Source of the DNA: an uncultured Pigmentiphaga sp.
GTDB taxonomy: Bacteria > Pseudomonadota > Gammaproteobacteria > Burkholderiales > Burkholderiaceae_B
Direction: 5' to 3'
Assembly: GCA_937891425.1 (NCBI GenBank)
Contig: CALAGD010000024.1
Coordinates: 1-64,000 of the forward strand
Length of the DNA stretch: 64,000 bases
A model generated the notes under the pieces. That model saw nothing but the letters and a program-made list of their open reading frames with translations, was not told the DNA's origin and did not search any database. The position numbers were made by a program, and so were the translations under genes. Shown here piece by piece: positions 35,562-43,833 of this stretch (position 1 is the stretch's first letter; every line of letters starts with the position of its first letter).

Positions 35562-36472
35562 GGCTTGCCTCCCGGGCCTGCATGCGCCGCGACGAAATCG
35601 GCCAGCAGAGCATTGAACTGGTCAGGATGCTCACGGAAGGGGAAATGTCCGGACTGGTTGATGACATGAAACTGCACCGCGCGCTGGTGCCGGGACACCA
35701 TGCGGAACAGCTCAAGCCCGCGCTCAAGCACCGCGGTGCGGTCGTTGAACCCCCAGAAGATCTGGACCGGGCGCTGCAGGCGCCCTTCATCGATCCACTG
35801 CAGGGTTTCACGTTTCTGGCGGGCAAGCTGCGGGAGAAAGACGCGCTCCGCCAGCCCCTCGATGGTCATTTTGCGCACGCTCTCCTGGTATTTGGGCGAT
35901 TGCAGGGTCTCGTACACCGCGTCGATCCAGTCGTCGGTTACCGCAGCTGGCGAGTAGCAATAGTTCTCGTAGACCCAGCGCGCCGCTTCGCGACTCCCTG
36001 CGGGGTACGGCGGGTTGCTGAGCACGACTTCGTTCGTACCCACCCCGGGAGACAGGGTGCCGCTGTTGACGACGGTGAGCGTGCGTACCATGGACGGATG
36101 CTCCAGGGCGATGCGTGCGGCCACGAACCCGCCACGGGAATGTCCTACCAAATGCACGGGCGGCAGGCCCAGTGCCTGAATGAAGGCCACGGCGTGGTCG
36201 ACCACCGCCTGCATGGTGTAATCGTCATCACATTTGGGATTGCTGGTCAGCCCCTGCCCGAGCTTGTCGAACGCCACAACCCGGAACCTGTGAGCAAGCG
36301 GCATCAGATTGCAGCTCCATGTATGTGCCGTGGAGGCCGAGTCCTTCATTCCAAAATTGCCACCGTAGATGAAGACGATGGGCGCCCCCTCCCCGGCATC
36401 GTAGTAACGTGTCTGGATGCCATCGACGTTGAGCCATCGGCCCTCCGGCATGCTGGCGAATGAAGCCAACAC
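35558..36472 (-). CDS. Alpha/beta hydrolase, meta-cleavage-product hydrolase-like
   Basis: A 304-aa hydrolase with a complete triad: nucleophile S112 in LVGHSRGG, acid D244 in FWGFNDR and H276 in SGHFPFRE. Overall it resembles C-C bond hydrolases of aromatic meta-cleavage pathways (BphD/CarC-like), but esterase or amidase activity is equally possible. The GTG at 36472 has a GAGGGG ribosome binding site 6 nt upstream; an ATG seven codons later is the alternative. It is downstream of a LysR gene on the same strand and close to an FAD monooxygenase, consistent with a role in aromatic or heteroaromatic catabolism. Confidence 0.87.
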   Translation of the reverse strand: MLASFASMPEGRWLNVDGIQTRYYDAGEGAPIVFIYGGNFGMKDSASTAHTWSCNLMPLAHRFRVVAFDKLGQGLTSNPKCDDDYTMQAVVDHAVAFIQALGLPPVHLVGHSRGGFVAARIALEHPSMVRTLTVVNSGTLSPGVGTNEVVLSNPPYPAGSREAARWVYENYCYSPAAVTDDWIDAVYETLQSPKYQESVRKMTIEGLAERVFLPQLARQKRETLQWIDEGRLQRPVQIFWGFNDRTAVLERGLELFRMVSRHQRAVQFHVINQSGHFPFREHPDQFNALLADFVAAHAGPGGKP

Positions 36473-36575
36473 CTGTGTCCCCTCATTGTCCGTATTCAGG
36501 GAATATTACGCGCAACCGGAACGCCTGTGCCACTACTCTGCCTGCCGGACCGCCGCGATGAAACAGTCCCGCCCT

Positions 36576-37496
36576 TCAGGTGACGGCGTCCCATTGCCGC
36601 TCGAAGTCCATTTCACGGAAGTGCTCCACGATGAAATCAATGAACGCCGTGGTCTTGTTTGGCAGGAACTTGCGTCGCTGGTACGCGATGCTGATTGGTA
36701 TCTCGGGCAGCCGCCACTCGGGCAGCAGCGTGACCAGCCGGCCCTCGACGATGTCGTCGTAAAGCACATAGTTGGGCTGCACCACGATGCCCTGCCCGAG
36801 AAGGGCGGCAGCCGTGAGGATACGTCCATCACTGGCCTCAACGTGGTGCTTGATGCGCACTTGCGCGGTTTCATTGCCGCGCGTGAACTCCAGCCCCTGA
36901 CGACCGTGCAGATAGGAGTAGACAAGCATGTTGTGGTGCGCCAGGTCCTGCACGGTTTGTGGTGCACCGTAACGTTCCAGGTAGGACGGCGCGGCGGCCA
37001 CGATCAGGCGGGCTCGCGCCAGAGGACGCACCACGATGCTGGCATCCACGTGCTGGTCACGCACCCGGAAAGCGACATCGATGCCGTTGTCGATCAGATC
37101 ATAGTAGCGGTTGGCCACCATGATCTGAATATCCACATTGGGGTATCTCGCACTGAATGTTGGCAATACCGGCACGATGTGCTTCAGGCAGAAAGACGCC
37201 GAACCGGTGATGCGCAGCACGCCCGCCACCTTCACGCGTGCCGCGTGCAACGAGGCTTCGGCTTCCTCGACGGCGGCGAGCGCTATCTTGCATTGGTGAT
37301 AAAAGCTTTCACCAAGCTCCGTGAGCACCAGGTTGCGAGTATTGCGCTGGATGAGCCGCACCCCCAGACGCTTCTCGATGGAGGCCAGCAGCCGGCTCGC
37401 CGTGGAATTCGGAATGTTCAGTACCTCGGCCGCTTTCGACAGGCTGCCCTGTTCCGCGGTATGGACGAACAATTCCATCTCCTTCAGGCGGTCCAT
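36576..37496 (-). CDS. LysR family transcriptional regulator (divergent from the monooxygenase)
   Basis: A 306-aa LysR-type regulator: winged helix MDRLKEMELFVHTAEQGSL ... NIPNSTASRLLASIEKRLGVRLIQRNTR, then the effector-binding domain (about 90-295). The start is the ATG at 37496 (MDRLKEME), the usual distance before the helix-turn-helix; the upstream in-frame start at 37559 would add 21 unconserved residues. It is divergent from the monooxygenase and 103 nt upstream of the hydrolase pair on the same strand. A palindromic LysR-type site lies next to its start, suggesting autoregulation and control of the monooxygenase. Confidence 0.88.
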   Translation of the reverse strand: MDRLKEMELFVHTAEQGSLSKAAEVLNIPNSTASRLLASIEKRLGVRLIQRNTRNLVLTELGESFYHQCKIALAAVEEAEASLHAARVKVAGVLRITGSASFCLKHIVPVLPTFSARYPNVDIQIMVANRYYDLIDNGIDVAFRVRDQHVDASIVVRPLARARLIVAAAPSYLERYGAPQTVQDLAHHNMLVYSYLHGRQGLEFTRGNETAQVRIKHHVEASDGRILTAAALLGQGIVVQPNYVLYDDIVEGRLVTLLPEWRLPEIPISIAYQRRKFLPNKTTAFIDFIVEHFREMDFERQWDAVT

Positions 37497-37503
37497 GATG
37501 ATT

Positions 37504-37519
37504 TTTCCATTCTTGGAAA
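37504..37519. promoter_or_regulatory. Candidate LysR operator
   Basis: TTTCCA-TTCT-TGGAAA is a perfect 6-bp-arm palindrome with the T-N11-A pattern of LysR recognition sites. It lies 8 nt upstream of the LysR start and about 95-110 nt before the monooxygenase start. A further half-site TTTCCA at 37546-37551 could be the activation site. Inferred from pattern and position only. Confidence 0.5.
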
Positions 37520-37614
37520 TGTGTTTGTCGAAACGCTCATATGTTTCCAGGGGTGGCAAGCATACACTTCAGTCGCACGCATGAGTAGCGACGCAAGCAA
37601 TGAAGGAGAAAGTC

Positions 37615-38823
37615 TTGAAGATCATGATCGCTGGAGCCGGCCTCGGCGGGCTGGTTGCCGCGGCCTCGATGCTGAAGCAGGGTTTCAAGGTCAGTGTGCA
37701 CGAACAGGCTGAAACCCTGACCGAGGTCGGCGCGGGCATACAGATCAGCGCGAGCGCGGTAAAGGTTCTGATGAATCTTGGATTGGGCGACGAACTGGAA
37801 AAAGTGGGCGTGCGTCCTCTGGCCATGCACTTCAGGCGCTTCGATACGGGCGAAATGATGGGCATGGTGCCGCTCAAGGACCGCGAGAAGGAGTATGGTG
37901 CGCCCTACTATCACATCCATCGCGCCGATCTGCACGAGATCATACTGCGCAAGGTCCTCGAGCTCGATCCCGAATGCATCCATACCAACGCCCGGGTCGA
38001 AGGATTTGAAGAACACGCCGACAGCGTCACCCTGAAGCTGGCCAATGGCACGCGCGTGACCGGCGATGTGCTCGTGGGTGCTGACGGCATCAAGTCGGTC
38101 ATCCGCAAGCAGGTCCTGGGTCCTGATCCCGTCACGTATACCGGCGACATTTCCTGGCGCGCCGTCGTCCCCGTGGATCGGCTGCCCGCGAATTTCATGG
38201 AACGTGTGTCGACCGTCTGGTGCGGACCCGGACGTCACGCCGTCATGTACTACCTGCGGAACGGCACCCTGGTGAACTTCGGCGGCGCCGTGGCGCGCGA
38301 GAAGTCCGCTGGCGACGAGTCGTGGAAGCAAAAGCGGCCCTGGGAAGAGCTCAAGGCCGATTTCGAAGGCTGGCACCCGATGGTGCAGGCCGTCATCGAC
38401 GCCGTTGATCGTGACGAATGCTATCAGTGGGACCTGAACATCCGGCCAACGGCCTCGCACTGGAGCACCGATCGCGTTACCCTGCTTGGCGATGCTGCCC
38501 ATCCCACCCTGCCCTACATGGCGCAGGGCGCGGTCATGGCCATCGAAGACGCTGCCGTGCTCACCCGTGCCCTGACCGAAACCGACTCCATTGCCGAGGC
38601 ACTGAAACTGTACGAACAGGCGCGCATTCCACGCACCAGCCGTATCGTCAGCGAATCGACGTCGATGCGGGGCCTGTATCGCATCGAAAACCTCGAGCAG
38701 ATGCGCAAATCCTTCCAGGAGAAAGACATCGCGAAGGCCCGCGGCCAGTGGCTGTACAGCTACGACCCCCTCAACGTCCCGCTGCGGCAGGAACCTGTCG
38801 GTACCGAAGCCGTTCATAACTGA
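37615..38823 (+). CDS. FAD-dependent aromatic monooxygenase (salicylate/6-hydroxynicotinate hydroxylase-like)
   Basis: A class A flavoprotein monooxygenase of 402 aa. It has the FAD dinucleotide motif IAGAGLGGLVAA near the N-terminus, VLVGADGIKSVIRK (DG motif) and TLLGDAAHPTLPYMAQGAVMAIEDA (GD motif). It resembles salicylate 1-hydroxylase and NicC-type 6-hydroxynicotinate 3-monooxygenase. The substrate is probably a hydroxylated aromatic or pyridine acid but cannot be fixed. A strong AAGGAG site at 37603-37608 is correctly spaced for a TTG start at 37615 (MKIMIAGAG), whereas ATG 37600 (five codons longer) has no ribosome binding site; I prefer the TTG. Confidence 0.87.
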   Translation: MKIMIAGAGLGGLVAAASMLKQGFKVSVHEQAETLTEVGAGIQISASAVKVLMNLGLGDELEKVGVRPLAMHFRRFDTGEMMGMVPLKDREKEYGAPYYHIHRADLHEIILRKVLELDPECIHTNARVEGFEEHADSVTLKLANGTRVTGDVLVGADGIKSVIRKQVLGPDPVTYTGDISWRAVVPVDRLPANFMERVSTVWCGPGRHAVMYYLRNGTLVNFGGAVAREKSAGDESWKQKRPWEELKADFEGWHPMVQAVIDAVDRDECYQWDLNIRPTASHWSTDRVTLLGDAAHPTLPYMAQGAVMAIEDAAVLTRALTETDSIAEALKLYEQARIPRTSRIVSESTSMRGLYRIENLEQMRKSFQEKDIAKARGQWLYSYDPLNVPLRQEPVGTEAVHN

Positions 38824-38833
38824 CAATAACGTT

Positions 38834-38858
38834 GCCGGCCTGGACGGGCCAGGCCGGC
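38834..38858 (+). repeat. Intercistronic perfect hairpin between monooxygenase and Bug gene
   Basis: GCCGGCCTGG (38834-38843) pairs perfectly with CCAGGCCGGC (38849-38858) around the loop ACGGG. There is no T-run after it, and the ribosome binding site AAGGAG of the next gene begins at 38861. It may stabilise the upstream message or attenuate readthrough rather than terminate. Confidence 0.5.
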
Positions 38859-38874
38859 TCAAGGAGATTATTCA

Positions 38875-39906
38875 ATGAGTGCCAGGCACTTCAGACGCGT
38901 CACCCTTACCTCGATCCTCGCCCTGGGCATCGCCGTGTCGGGCACGGGCTATACAGCTGCCGCGCTTGCGCAGCGGGCGCCCGGCTCCAACGTCATCAAG
39001 ATTGTCGTGCCCTTCACCCCCGGCACTGGCGCAGACACGCTCGCCCGCACGATCGGACCGAAGCTCACGGAAAGCCTCGGCAAGCACGTCGTGGTCGACA
39101 ACCGGCCGGGCGCGAGCGGTGCCATTGGCACGAACGCGGTCATTTCGGCAGCTCCCGATGGCAACACGCTGCTGCTCACCGCTGACACGCTGGTCATCAA
39201 CCTGCACTTCCAGGACAACGTTTCCTACGACCCGTTCAAGGATCTGGTTCCGATCGGCCAGCTCGCGAACGTGGCTTTCGCCCTGATGGTGAACCCCTCG
39301 TTCCCGGCCAGCAACCTGCAGGAAGCCATCGAGGTGATGAAGTCCGCCCCCGGAAAGTACACCTATGCTTCTCCCGGCACGGGTACGCCGCAGCACATCG
39401 GCATGGAACTGCTGCAGGCGAACACTGGCACCAGCCTGCTCCACGTCCCGTACAAGGGGTCGGCGGGAGCCGTGACCGACGTGATCGGTGGCCAGGTTGA
39501 CATGATGATGGTCCCGCTGCACTTCGCGCTTCCCTACGCCGAGGCCGGCAAGGTGCGTGTGCTGGGCGTGGCGCAGCCTGAACGCGTGCACTTCGCGCCC
39601 GACATTCCCACCTTCGAGGAACAGGGCGTGAAGGGTGCCAACCTCGATACCGCCTGGGTGGGCCTCTTCGCCCCGGCAGGTACCTCGTCCGGGATCGTCG
39701 ACGCGCTTTACGAGGAAGTGACCAAGGCCATGCAAAACCCCGATGTCGTCACCGTCATCGAGAAGCAGGGCCTGATCGCCAAGCCCCAGCCGGCCAGCGA
39801 GCTGACCGCCACCATGCGCGCGGACCACAAACGGTGGGGAGAACTGGCCGAGATCGTGAAACGCAAGGCGGAAGAGGAACAGCAGGCCAAGCCGCAGCAG
39901 AAGTAA
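38875..39906 (+). CDS. Tripartite tricarboxylate transporter substrate-binding protein (Bug/TctC family)
   Basis: A 343-aa periplasmic solute receptor. A signal peptide ends in AAALAQ (about residue 33). The mature protein has the family pattern KIVVPFTPGTGADTLARTIGPKL, VVVDNRPGASGAIGTN and LLHVPYKGSAGAVTDVIGGQVDMM. The C-terminus is rich in Lys, Glu and Gln. Bug receptors are greatly expanded in Alcaligenaceae and bind carboxylic or aromatic acids; no TctAB membrane genes are nearby, so it would need a shared permease or act as a sensor. An AAGGAG site precedes ATG 38875. It follows the monooxygenase, whose substrate it may bind. Confidence 0.92.
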   Translation: MSARHFRRVTLTSILALGIAVSGTGYTAAALAQRAPGSNVIKIVVPFTPGTGADTLARTIGPKLTESLGKHVVVDNRPGASGAIGTNAVISAAPDGNTLLLTADTLVINLHFQDNVSYDPFKDLVPIGQLANVAFALMVNPSFPASNLQEAIEVMKSAPGKYTYASPGTGTPQHIGMELLQANTGTSLLHVPYKGSAGAVTDVIGGQVDMMMVPLHFALPYAEAGKVRVLGVAQPERVHFAPDIPTFEEQGVKGANLDTAWVGLFAPAGTSSGIVDALYEEVTKAMQNPDVVTVIEKQGLIAKPQPASELTATMRADHKRWGELAEIVKRKAEEEQQAKPQQK

Positions 39907-39930
39907 GCGCGGCCGGCACCTTCAGTCAGA

Positions 39931-39967
39931 AAAAGCGCCACCACGAGCTGATCGTGGTGGCGCTTTT
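39931..39967. terminator. Strong bidirectional terminator between Bug gene and MFS transporter
   Basis: AAAAGCGCCACCACGA (39931-39946) pairs perfectly with TCGTGGTGGCGCTTTT (39952-39967) around the loop GCTGA. The stem has a T-run on both strands, so it can end transcription of the Bug gene (plus) and of the MFS gene (minus). Confidence 0.9.
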
Positions 39968-40033
39968 TCATACACGTGGCGGCGCGCAAGCCCCGCCACG
40001 AAGATGTCATGGCCGTTTGGCCATAGGGGTGGT

Positions 40034-41305
40034 TCAGGCCGATGCCGTGCGCATCTCGTTGCGGCGCGCCTGCTGGGCAATCAGGGTTGCAATGACGGTT
40101 GCCGTCCAGAGGGCGATACCCGCACCAATCCAGGGCCCGGAAGCCATTCCCATGTCGAGCAGCACGCCAAAGAGCAGAGGCGCAAGCGCGGCGCCCGTAT
40201 CCATGCCAGAGTACACCAGGCCATACACCGACCCCAGTGCACCCTTGGGCGTCACACGACGGATCAGCATGTCGCGCGACGGCCCCGCAATGCCCGTGCA
40301 CCAGCCGGCCAATGCCACGCCCGCGAACGCCATGACCGAAGGCAACACGCCCAGTGCCAGCACCACCAGCACGACCCCGCCCGTGGCATAGGCGAGCGCA
40401 ACCACGCGCTCGCTGTGCGGATTGCCGTTAGCGATGAACCCACCCATGAACATGCCGATGGCCGACGCCAGCATGTAGCTCGACAACGCCGAGCTGCCCA
40501 GCACTTCGGTCATCTGGTAGAGCTGCGCCAGGATGGGCATGGTGTAGTTCTGGATGGCCGAGAGCGATACCGACGTCATCGCAAAGAACAGGAAAGCACC
40601 CCAGAGTGCAGGACTTGCCATCAGGGTGCGAATGGTTTCCGCGAAGGTCATGGGCACCCGTCTGGTGGGGCTCTTCTCGCCCTGAGCGTGGTGCATCGCA
40701 ACCTGGCGATCGTCGAGCAGCCGGCGCCCGATGATGGTGGCCAGCAGGATCGCTCCTACCAGGATTGCAACCCCCAGGGCCGCGACCCGCCAGCCGGCCA
40801 GTACGGTGAGGCCGGCCACGAACATGGGTGCCGCCGCCCAGCCCAGGCTACCCGTGAGCCCATGGACGCTGAATGCGTGGCCCAGGCGCTGGTGGCTGAC
40901 GCGCAGATTGAGTATGGAGAAATCGGCAGGGTGGAACACGGAATTGCCCAGACCACCGAGAATGGCCCCCACCATCAGCATGGCGTAGCCCGGCGCAACG
41001 GCCAGCGCCAGCGCCGATAGCACGAAACAGCCCAGGCCGAACCACAGGACCCGATGCCCGCCCACGCGGTCGACGACGAACCCGCTGGCGGCCTGCCCCA
41101 CCCCGGACATGACGTAAAACGCCGACATGAGCAGTCCGAGCCGGGCAAAGTCGAGCTGGAAGGCAGCGGCCAGCGGCACGAACAACGATGGGATGACGAG
41201 CTGAAAGAAGTGGGACGAAGCATGGGCGATGCCCACCAGCGAGATGATCTTCCAGTCGTCGCGACCGGCACCAGCTGCGACTTCCGACGATAAGGTTCGA
41301 GCCAT
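40034..41305 (-). CDS. MFS transporter
   Basis: A 423-aa major facilitator with 12 predicted membrane segments and a central cytoplasmic loop (DDRQVAMHHAQGEKSPTRRVP). The cytoplasmic loop signature between helices 2 and 3 reads SGFVVDRVGGHRVLW. It is loosely similar to fosmidomycin-resistance-type exporters, but the substrate cannot be inferred. The ATG at 41305 is 40 nt downstream of the pgsA stop on the same strand, so it may ride on pgsA transcription. It ends in the strong bidirectional terminator. It could be part of the neighbouring catabolic block or an unrelated drug exporter. Confidence 0.88.
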   Translation of the reverse strand: MARTLSSEVAAGAGRDDWKIISLVGIAHASSHFFQLVIPSLFVPLAAAFQLDFARLGLLMSAFYVMSGVGQAASGFVVDRVGGHRVLWFGLGCFVLSALALAVAPGYAMLMVGAILGGLGNSVFHPADFSILNLRVSHQRLGHAFSVHGLTGSLGWAAAPMFVAGLTVLAGWRVAALGVAILVGAILLATIIGRRLLDDRQVAMHHAQGEKSPTRRVPMTFAETIRTLMASPALWGAFLFFAMTSVSLSAIQNYTMPILAQLYQMTEVLGSSALSSYMLASAIGMFMGGFIANGNPHSERVVALAYATGGVVLVVLALGVLPSVMAFAGVALAGWCTGIAGPSRDMLIRRVTPKGALGSVYGLVYSGMDTGAALAPLLFGVLLDMGMASGPWIGAGIALWTATVIATLIAQQARRNEMRTASA

Positions 41306-41345
41306 TCGAGATACCCGTGAATCAGCGCTGACCGACCTGGTCGCT

Positions 41346-41915
41346 TCAGCTTTTCTCTTTGAGAACGGGCCACGCCCGCTTCAGGTAATACAGCATGGAC
41401 CACACGGTAAGGACCGCCGCGATCTCGATCAGGCGGGTGCCCCACCATGCCAGATCGAGCCCCGCTACCGACCGATTGTAGAGCAGGCAAGGGATCGCAG
41501 CCATTTGTGCGGCTGTCTTGAACTTCCCCAGCCAGTTCACGGCGACGCTGGCGCGCGCGCCGACCTGAGCCATCCATTCGCGCAACGCGGAAATCGCGAT
41601 CTCGCGCCCGATGATGATGAGCGCAATGACGGGATCGACCCGCCCGAGCATGAGCAGAATGATGAGCGCCGCCGACACCATGAGCTTGTCGGCAACGGGA
41701 TCAAGGAAGGCACCAAAGCCGGAGGTCTGGTTCCAGCGTCGGGCAAGCCAGCCATCGAACCAGTCGGTGACTGCGGCGAGGATGAACGCAATTGCTGCAA
41801 GGCCATCGCGCAGCCCGGGTTCGAGCACGCTTGCTGGCAGGTAGAACAGCACCACCAGCAACGGGATCATCGCGATGCGGATCCAGGTGAGGACAATAGG
41901 GAGGTTCAATGGCAT
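41346..41915 (-). CDS. pgsA: CDP-diacylglycerol-glycerol-3-phosphate 3-phosphatidyltransferase
   Basis: Makes phosphatidylglycerophosphate in the inner membrane. The protein is 189 aa with about five membrane segments. The CDP-alcohol phosphotransferase motif is complete: DWFDGWLARRWNQTSGFGAF followed by LDPVADK. The N-terminus MPLNLPIVLTWIRI is canonical. It lies 62 nt downstream of uvrC on the same strand, the usual uvrC-pgsA pair. The tRNA genes that often follow pgsA are not present here; an MFS gene follows instead. Confidence 0.95.
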   Translation of the reverse strand: MPLNLPIVLTWIRIAMIPLLVVLFYLPASVLEPGLRDGLAAIAFILAAVTDWFDGWLARRWNQTSGFGAFLDPVADKLMVSAALIILLMLGRVDPVIALIIIGREIAISALREWMAQVGARASVAVNWLGKFKTAAQMAAIPCLLYNRSVAGLDLAWWGTRLIEIAAVLTVWSMLYYLKRAWPVLKEKS

Positions 41916-41977
41916 AGGTGCTATGTTAATGCTTTATGCCCTCAGGATGCGCGAGTGCCACGTCGACATGCACCTGT

Positions 41978-43798
41978 TCAGTGCAACGCGCGGTAAATGC
42001 GTTCGGCCAGTTCGGCAGAGATTCCCTCGACCGTCGCCAGTTCCTCCTGGCTGGCCGCGGCCACGCCTTTCAGGCCGCCGAACCGCGCCAACAGCCGTTG
42101 ACGCCGCTTTGGGCCCACGCCCTCGATATCTTCCAGGCGTGACACATTGCGGGCACGCGCGCGCTTCGCACGCATCCCGGTGATGGCAAAGCGGTGGGCT
42201 TCGTCGCGAATCTGCGCGACCAGCATGAGCGCTGCCGAATCACGCCCGAGCACCAGAGGTGCCCGGTCATCGGCGAACACCAGCGTCTCCAGCCCCACCT
42301 TGCGTCCCTCTCCCTTCGCCACGCCCACCAGTACGGACGTATCCAGTCCCAGTTCCTCAAAGACCTGGCGAGCGACGCTGACCTGCCCCTTGCCACCGTC
42401 GATCAGCACGATGCCGGGCAATGGCGATTCGCCGTGGGCACAGCGTTCGAACCGGCGCCGCAGCACCTGGCGCATGGCGGCATAGTCGTCGCCAGGGGTA
42501 ATGTCGGTAATGTTGTAGCGCCGGTACTGGCGAGGCTGCATCGCATGCGCCTCATACACCACGTTCGAGGCCTGGGTCGCCTCGCCAGCCGTGTGGCTGA
42601 TGTCGAAGCACTCGATGCGCAACTGTTCGAGCGACTCTTCGTCGGTGTCGAGCCCCAGCACTTCAGCCAGCGCGCGGGTGCGCTCGCGCTGCGAGCCTTC
42701 TTCCGACAGCAGACGCGCCAGCGCCAGCTCGGCATTCTGCACGGCCTGCTCGAGCCAGCTGCGGCGCACTCCCTGGGGCTGATGCAAGATGCGCGTGCGC
42801 TGGCCCGCCCGATTCACCAGGAATTCACCAACTTCCGAATCGGCCGGCAAAGGATGCGACACGACCACGATGGGCGGCACCTGATGTTCGAGGTAGTGTT
42901 GCGAGATGAAGGCCTCCAGGACCTCGGCGGGTTCATCGCCATCGACGTGTGCCGGGTAGAACGCCTTGTCGCCGAGGTGCCGCCCACCCCGCACCATGGC
43001 GAGCACGACGCAGGCACGGCTGCCGCCCATGATCACTGCGATGATGTCGGTGTCTTCTGCGTCGAGCTCCATGGTCTGCTGCTGCAATACCTTCGACAGC
43101 GCGTGCAGGCGATCCCGCAACACGGCGGCCTCTTCGAAGCGCCAGGCCTCGGCTGCATCCTGCATGCGCCTTTCCAGGTCACCCATGACCTCACGCGTAT
43201 GCCCCTGCAGGAAGCGCACGGCACGCCGTACGTCGTCCGTATAGGCTTCCTGGCTGACGTGCCCCACGCAAGGGGCAGAACAGCGCCGGATCTGGTAGAG
43301 CAGGCACGGGCGCGACCGGTTGGCAAACACGTTGTCCTGGCAGGTGCGCAGCATGAATACCTTCTGCAGCACCTGGATGCTCTCGCGCACGGCCCACGCG
43401 CTGGGATAGGGGCCGAAGTACTGGTTTTCGCGATCGGTGGCGCCGCGGTAGTACGAGATGCGCGGAAACGCGTGGCCGCTGATCTTGAGGTAGGGATAAG
43501 ATTTGTCGTCGCGAAAGAGAATGTTGTAGCGCGGGTTGAGCGACTTGATGAGGTTGTTCTCAAGCAGCAGCGCCTCGGCTTCCGAGCGCGTGACCGTGAC
43601 CTCGACGCGCGCTACCCGTGCCACCATATGCGCGATGCGCGGGCTCGACGGTGTCTTCTGAAAGTATGACGAGACCCTTTTCTTCAGGTTGCGCGCTTTG
43701 CCCACGTACAGCACGGTCCCGTCCTTGTCGACGTGCTGGTACACACCCGGCAGGTTGGGCAGCTGGGCGAGAAATCCCTTGAGATCAAATTCCGTCAT
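41978..43798 (-). CDS. uvrC: Excinuclease ABC subunit C
   Basis: Makes both incisions in nucleotide excision repair. The protein is 606 aa: GIY-YIG nuclease (PGVYQHVDKDGTVLYVGKA), UVR domain (AWRFEEAAVLRDRLHAL), RNase H-like nuclease (IECFDISHTAGEATQAS) and tandem helix-hairpin-helix at the C-terminus (LEDIEGVGPKRRQRLLARFGG). The start is the ATG at 43798 (MTEFDLKGFLAQLPNLPGVY); in-frame upstream codons are too far from the GIY-YIG domain. It lies 35 nt after nagZ on the same strand. Confidence 0.95.
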   Translation of the reverse strand: MTEFDLKGFLAQLPNLPGVYQHVDKDGTVLYVGKARNLKKRVSSYFQKTPSSPRIAHMVARVARVEVTVTRSEAEALLLENNLIKSLNPRYNILFRDDKSYPYLKISGHAFPRISYYRGATDRENQYFGPYPSAWAVRESIQVLQKVFMLRTCQDNVFANRSRPCLLYQIRRCSAPCVGHVSQEAYTDDVRRAVRFLQGHTREVMGDLERRMQDAAEAWRFEEAAVLRDRLHALSKVLQQQTMELDAEDTDIIAVIMGGSRACVVLAMVRGGRHLGDKAFYPAHVDGDEPAEVLEAFISQHYLEHQVPPIVVVSHPLPADSEVGEFLVNRAGQRTRILHQPQGVRRSWLEQAVQNAELALARLLSEEGSQRERTRALAEVLGLDTDEESLEQLRIECFDISHTAGEATQASNVVYEAHAMQPRQYRRYNITDITPGDDYAAMRQVLRRRFERCAHGESPLPGIVLIDGGKGQVSVARQVFEELGLDTSVLVGVAKGEGRKVGLETLVFADDRAPLVLGRDSAALMLVAQIRDEAHRFAITGMRAKRARARNVSRLEDIEGVGPKRRQRLLARFGGLKGVAAASQEELATVEGISAELAERIYRALH

Positions 43799-43833
43799 GT
43801 GCGAACTACCGGTCGGCTGCACCGGCCGCCGAC

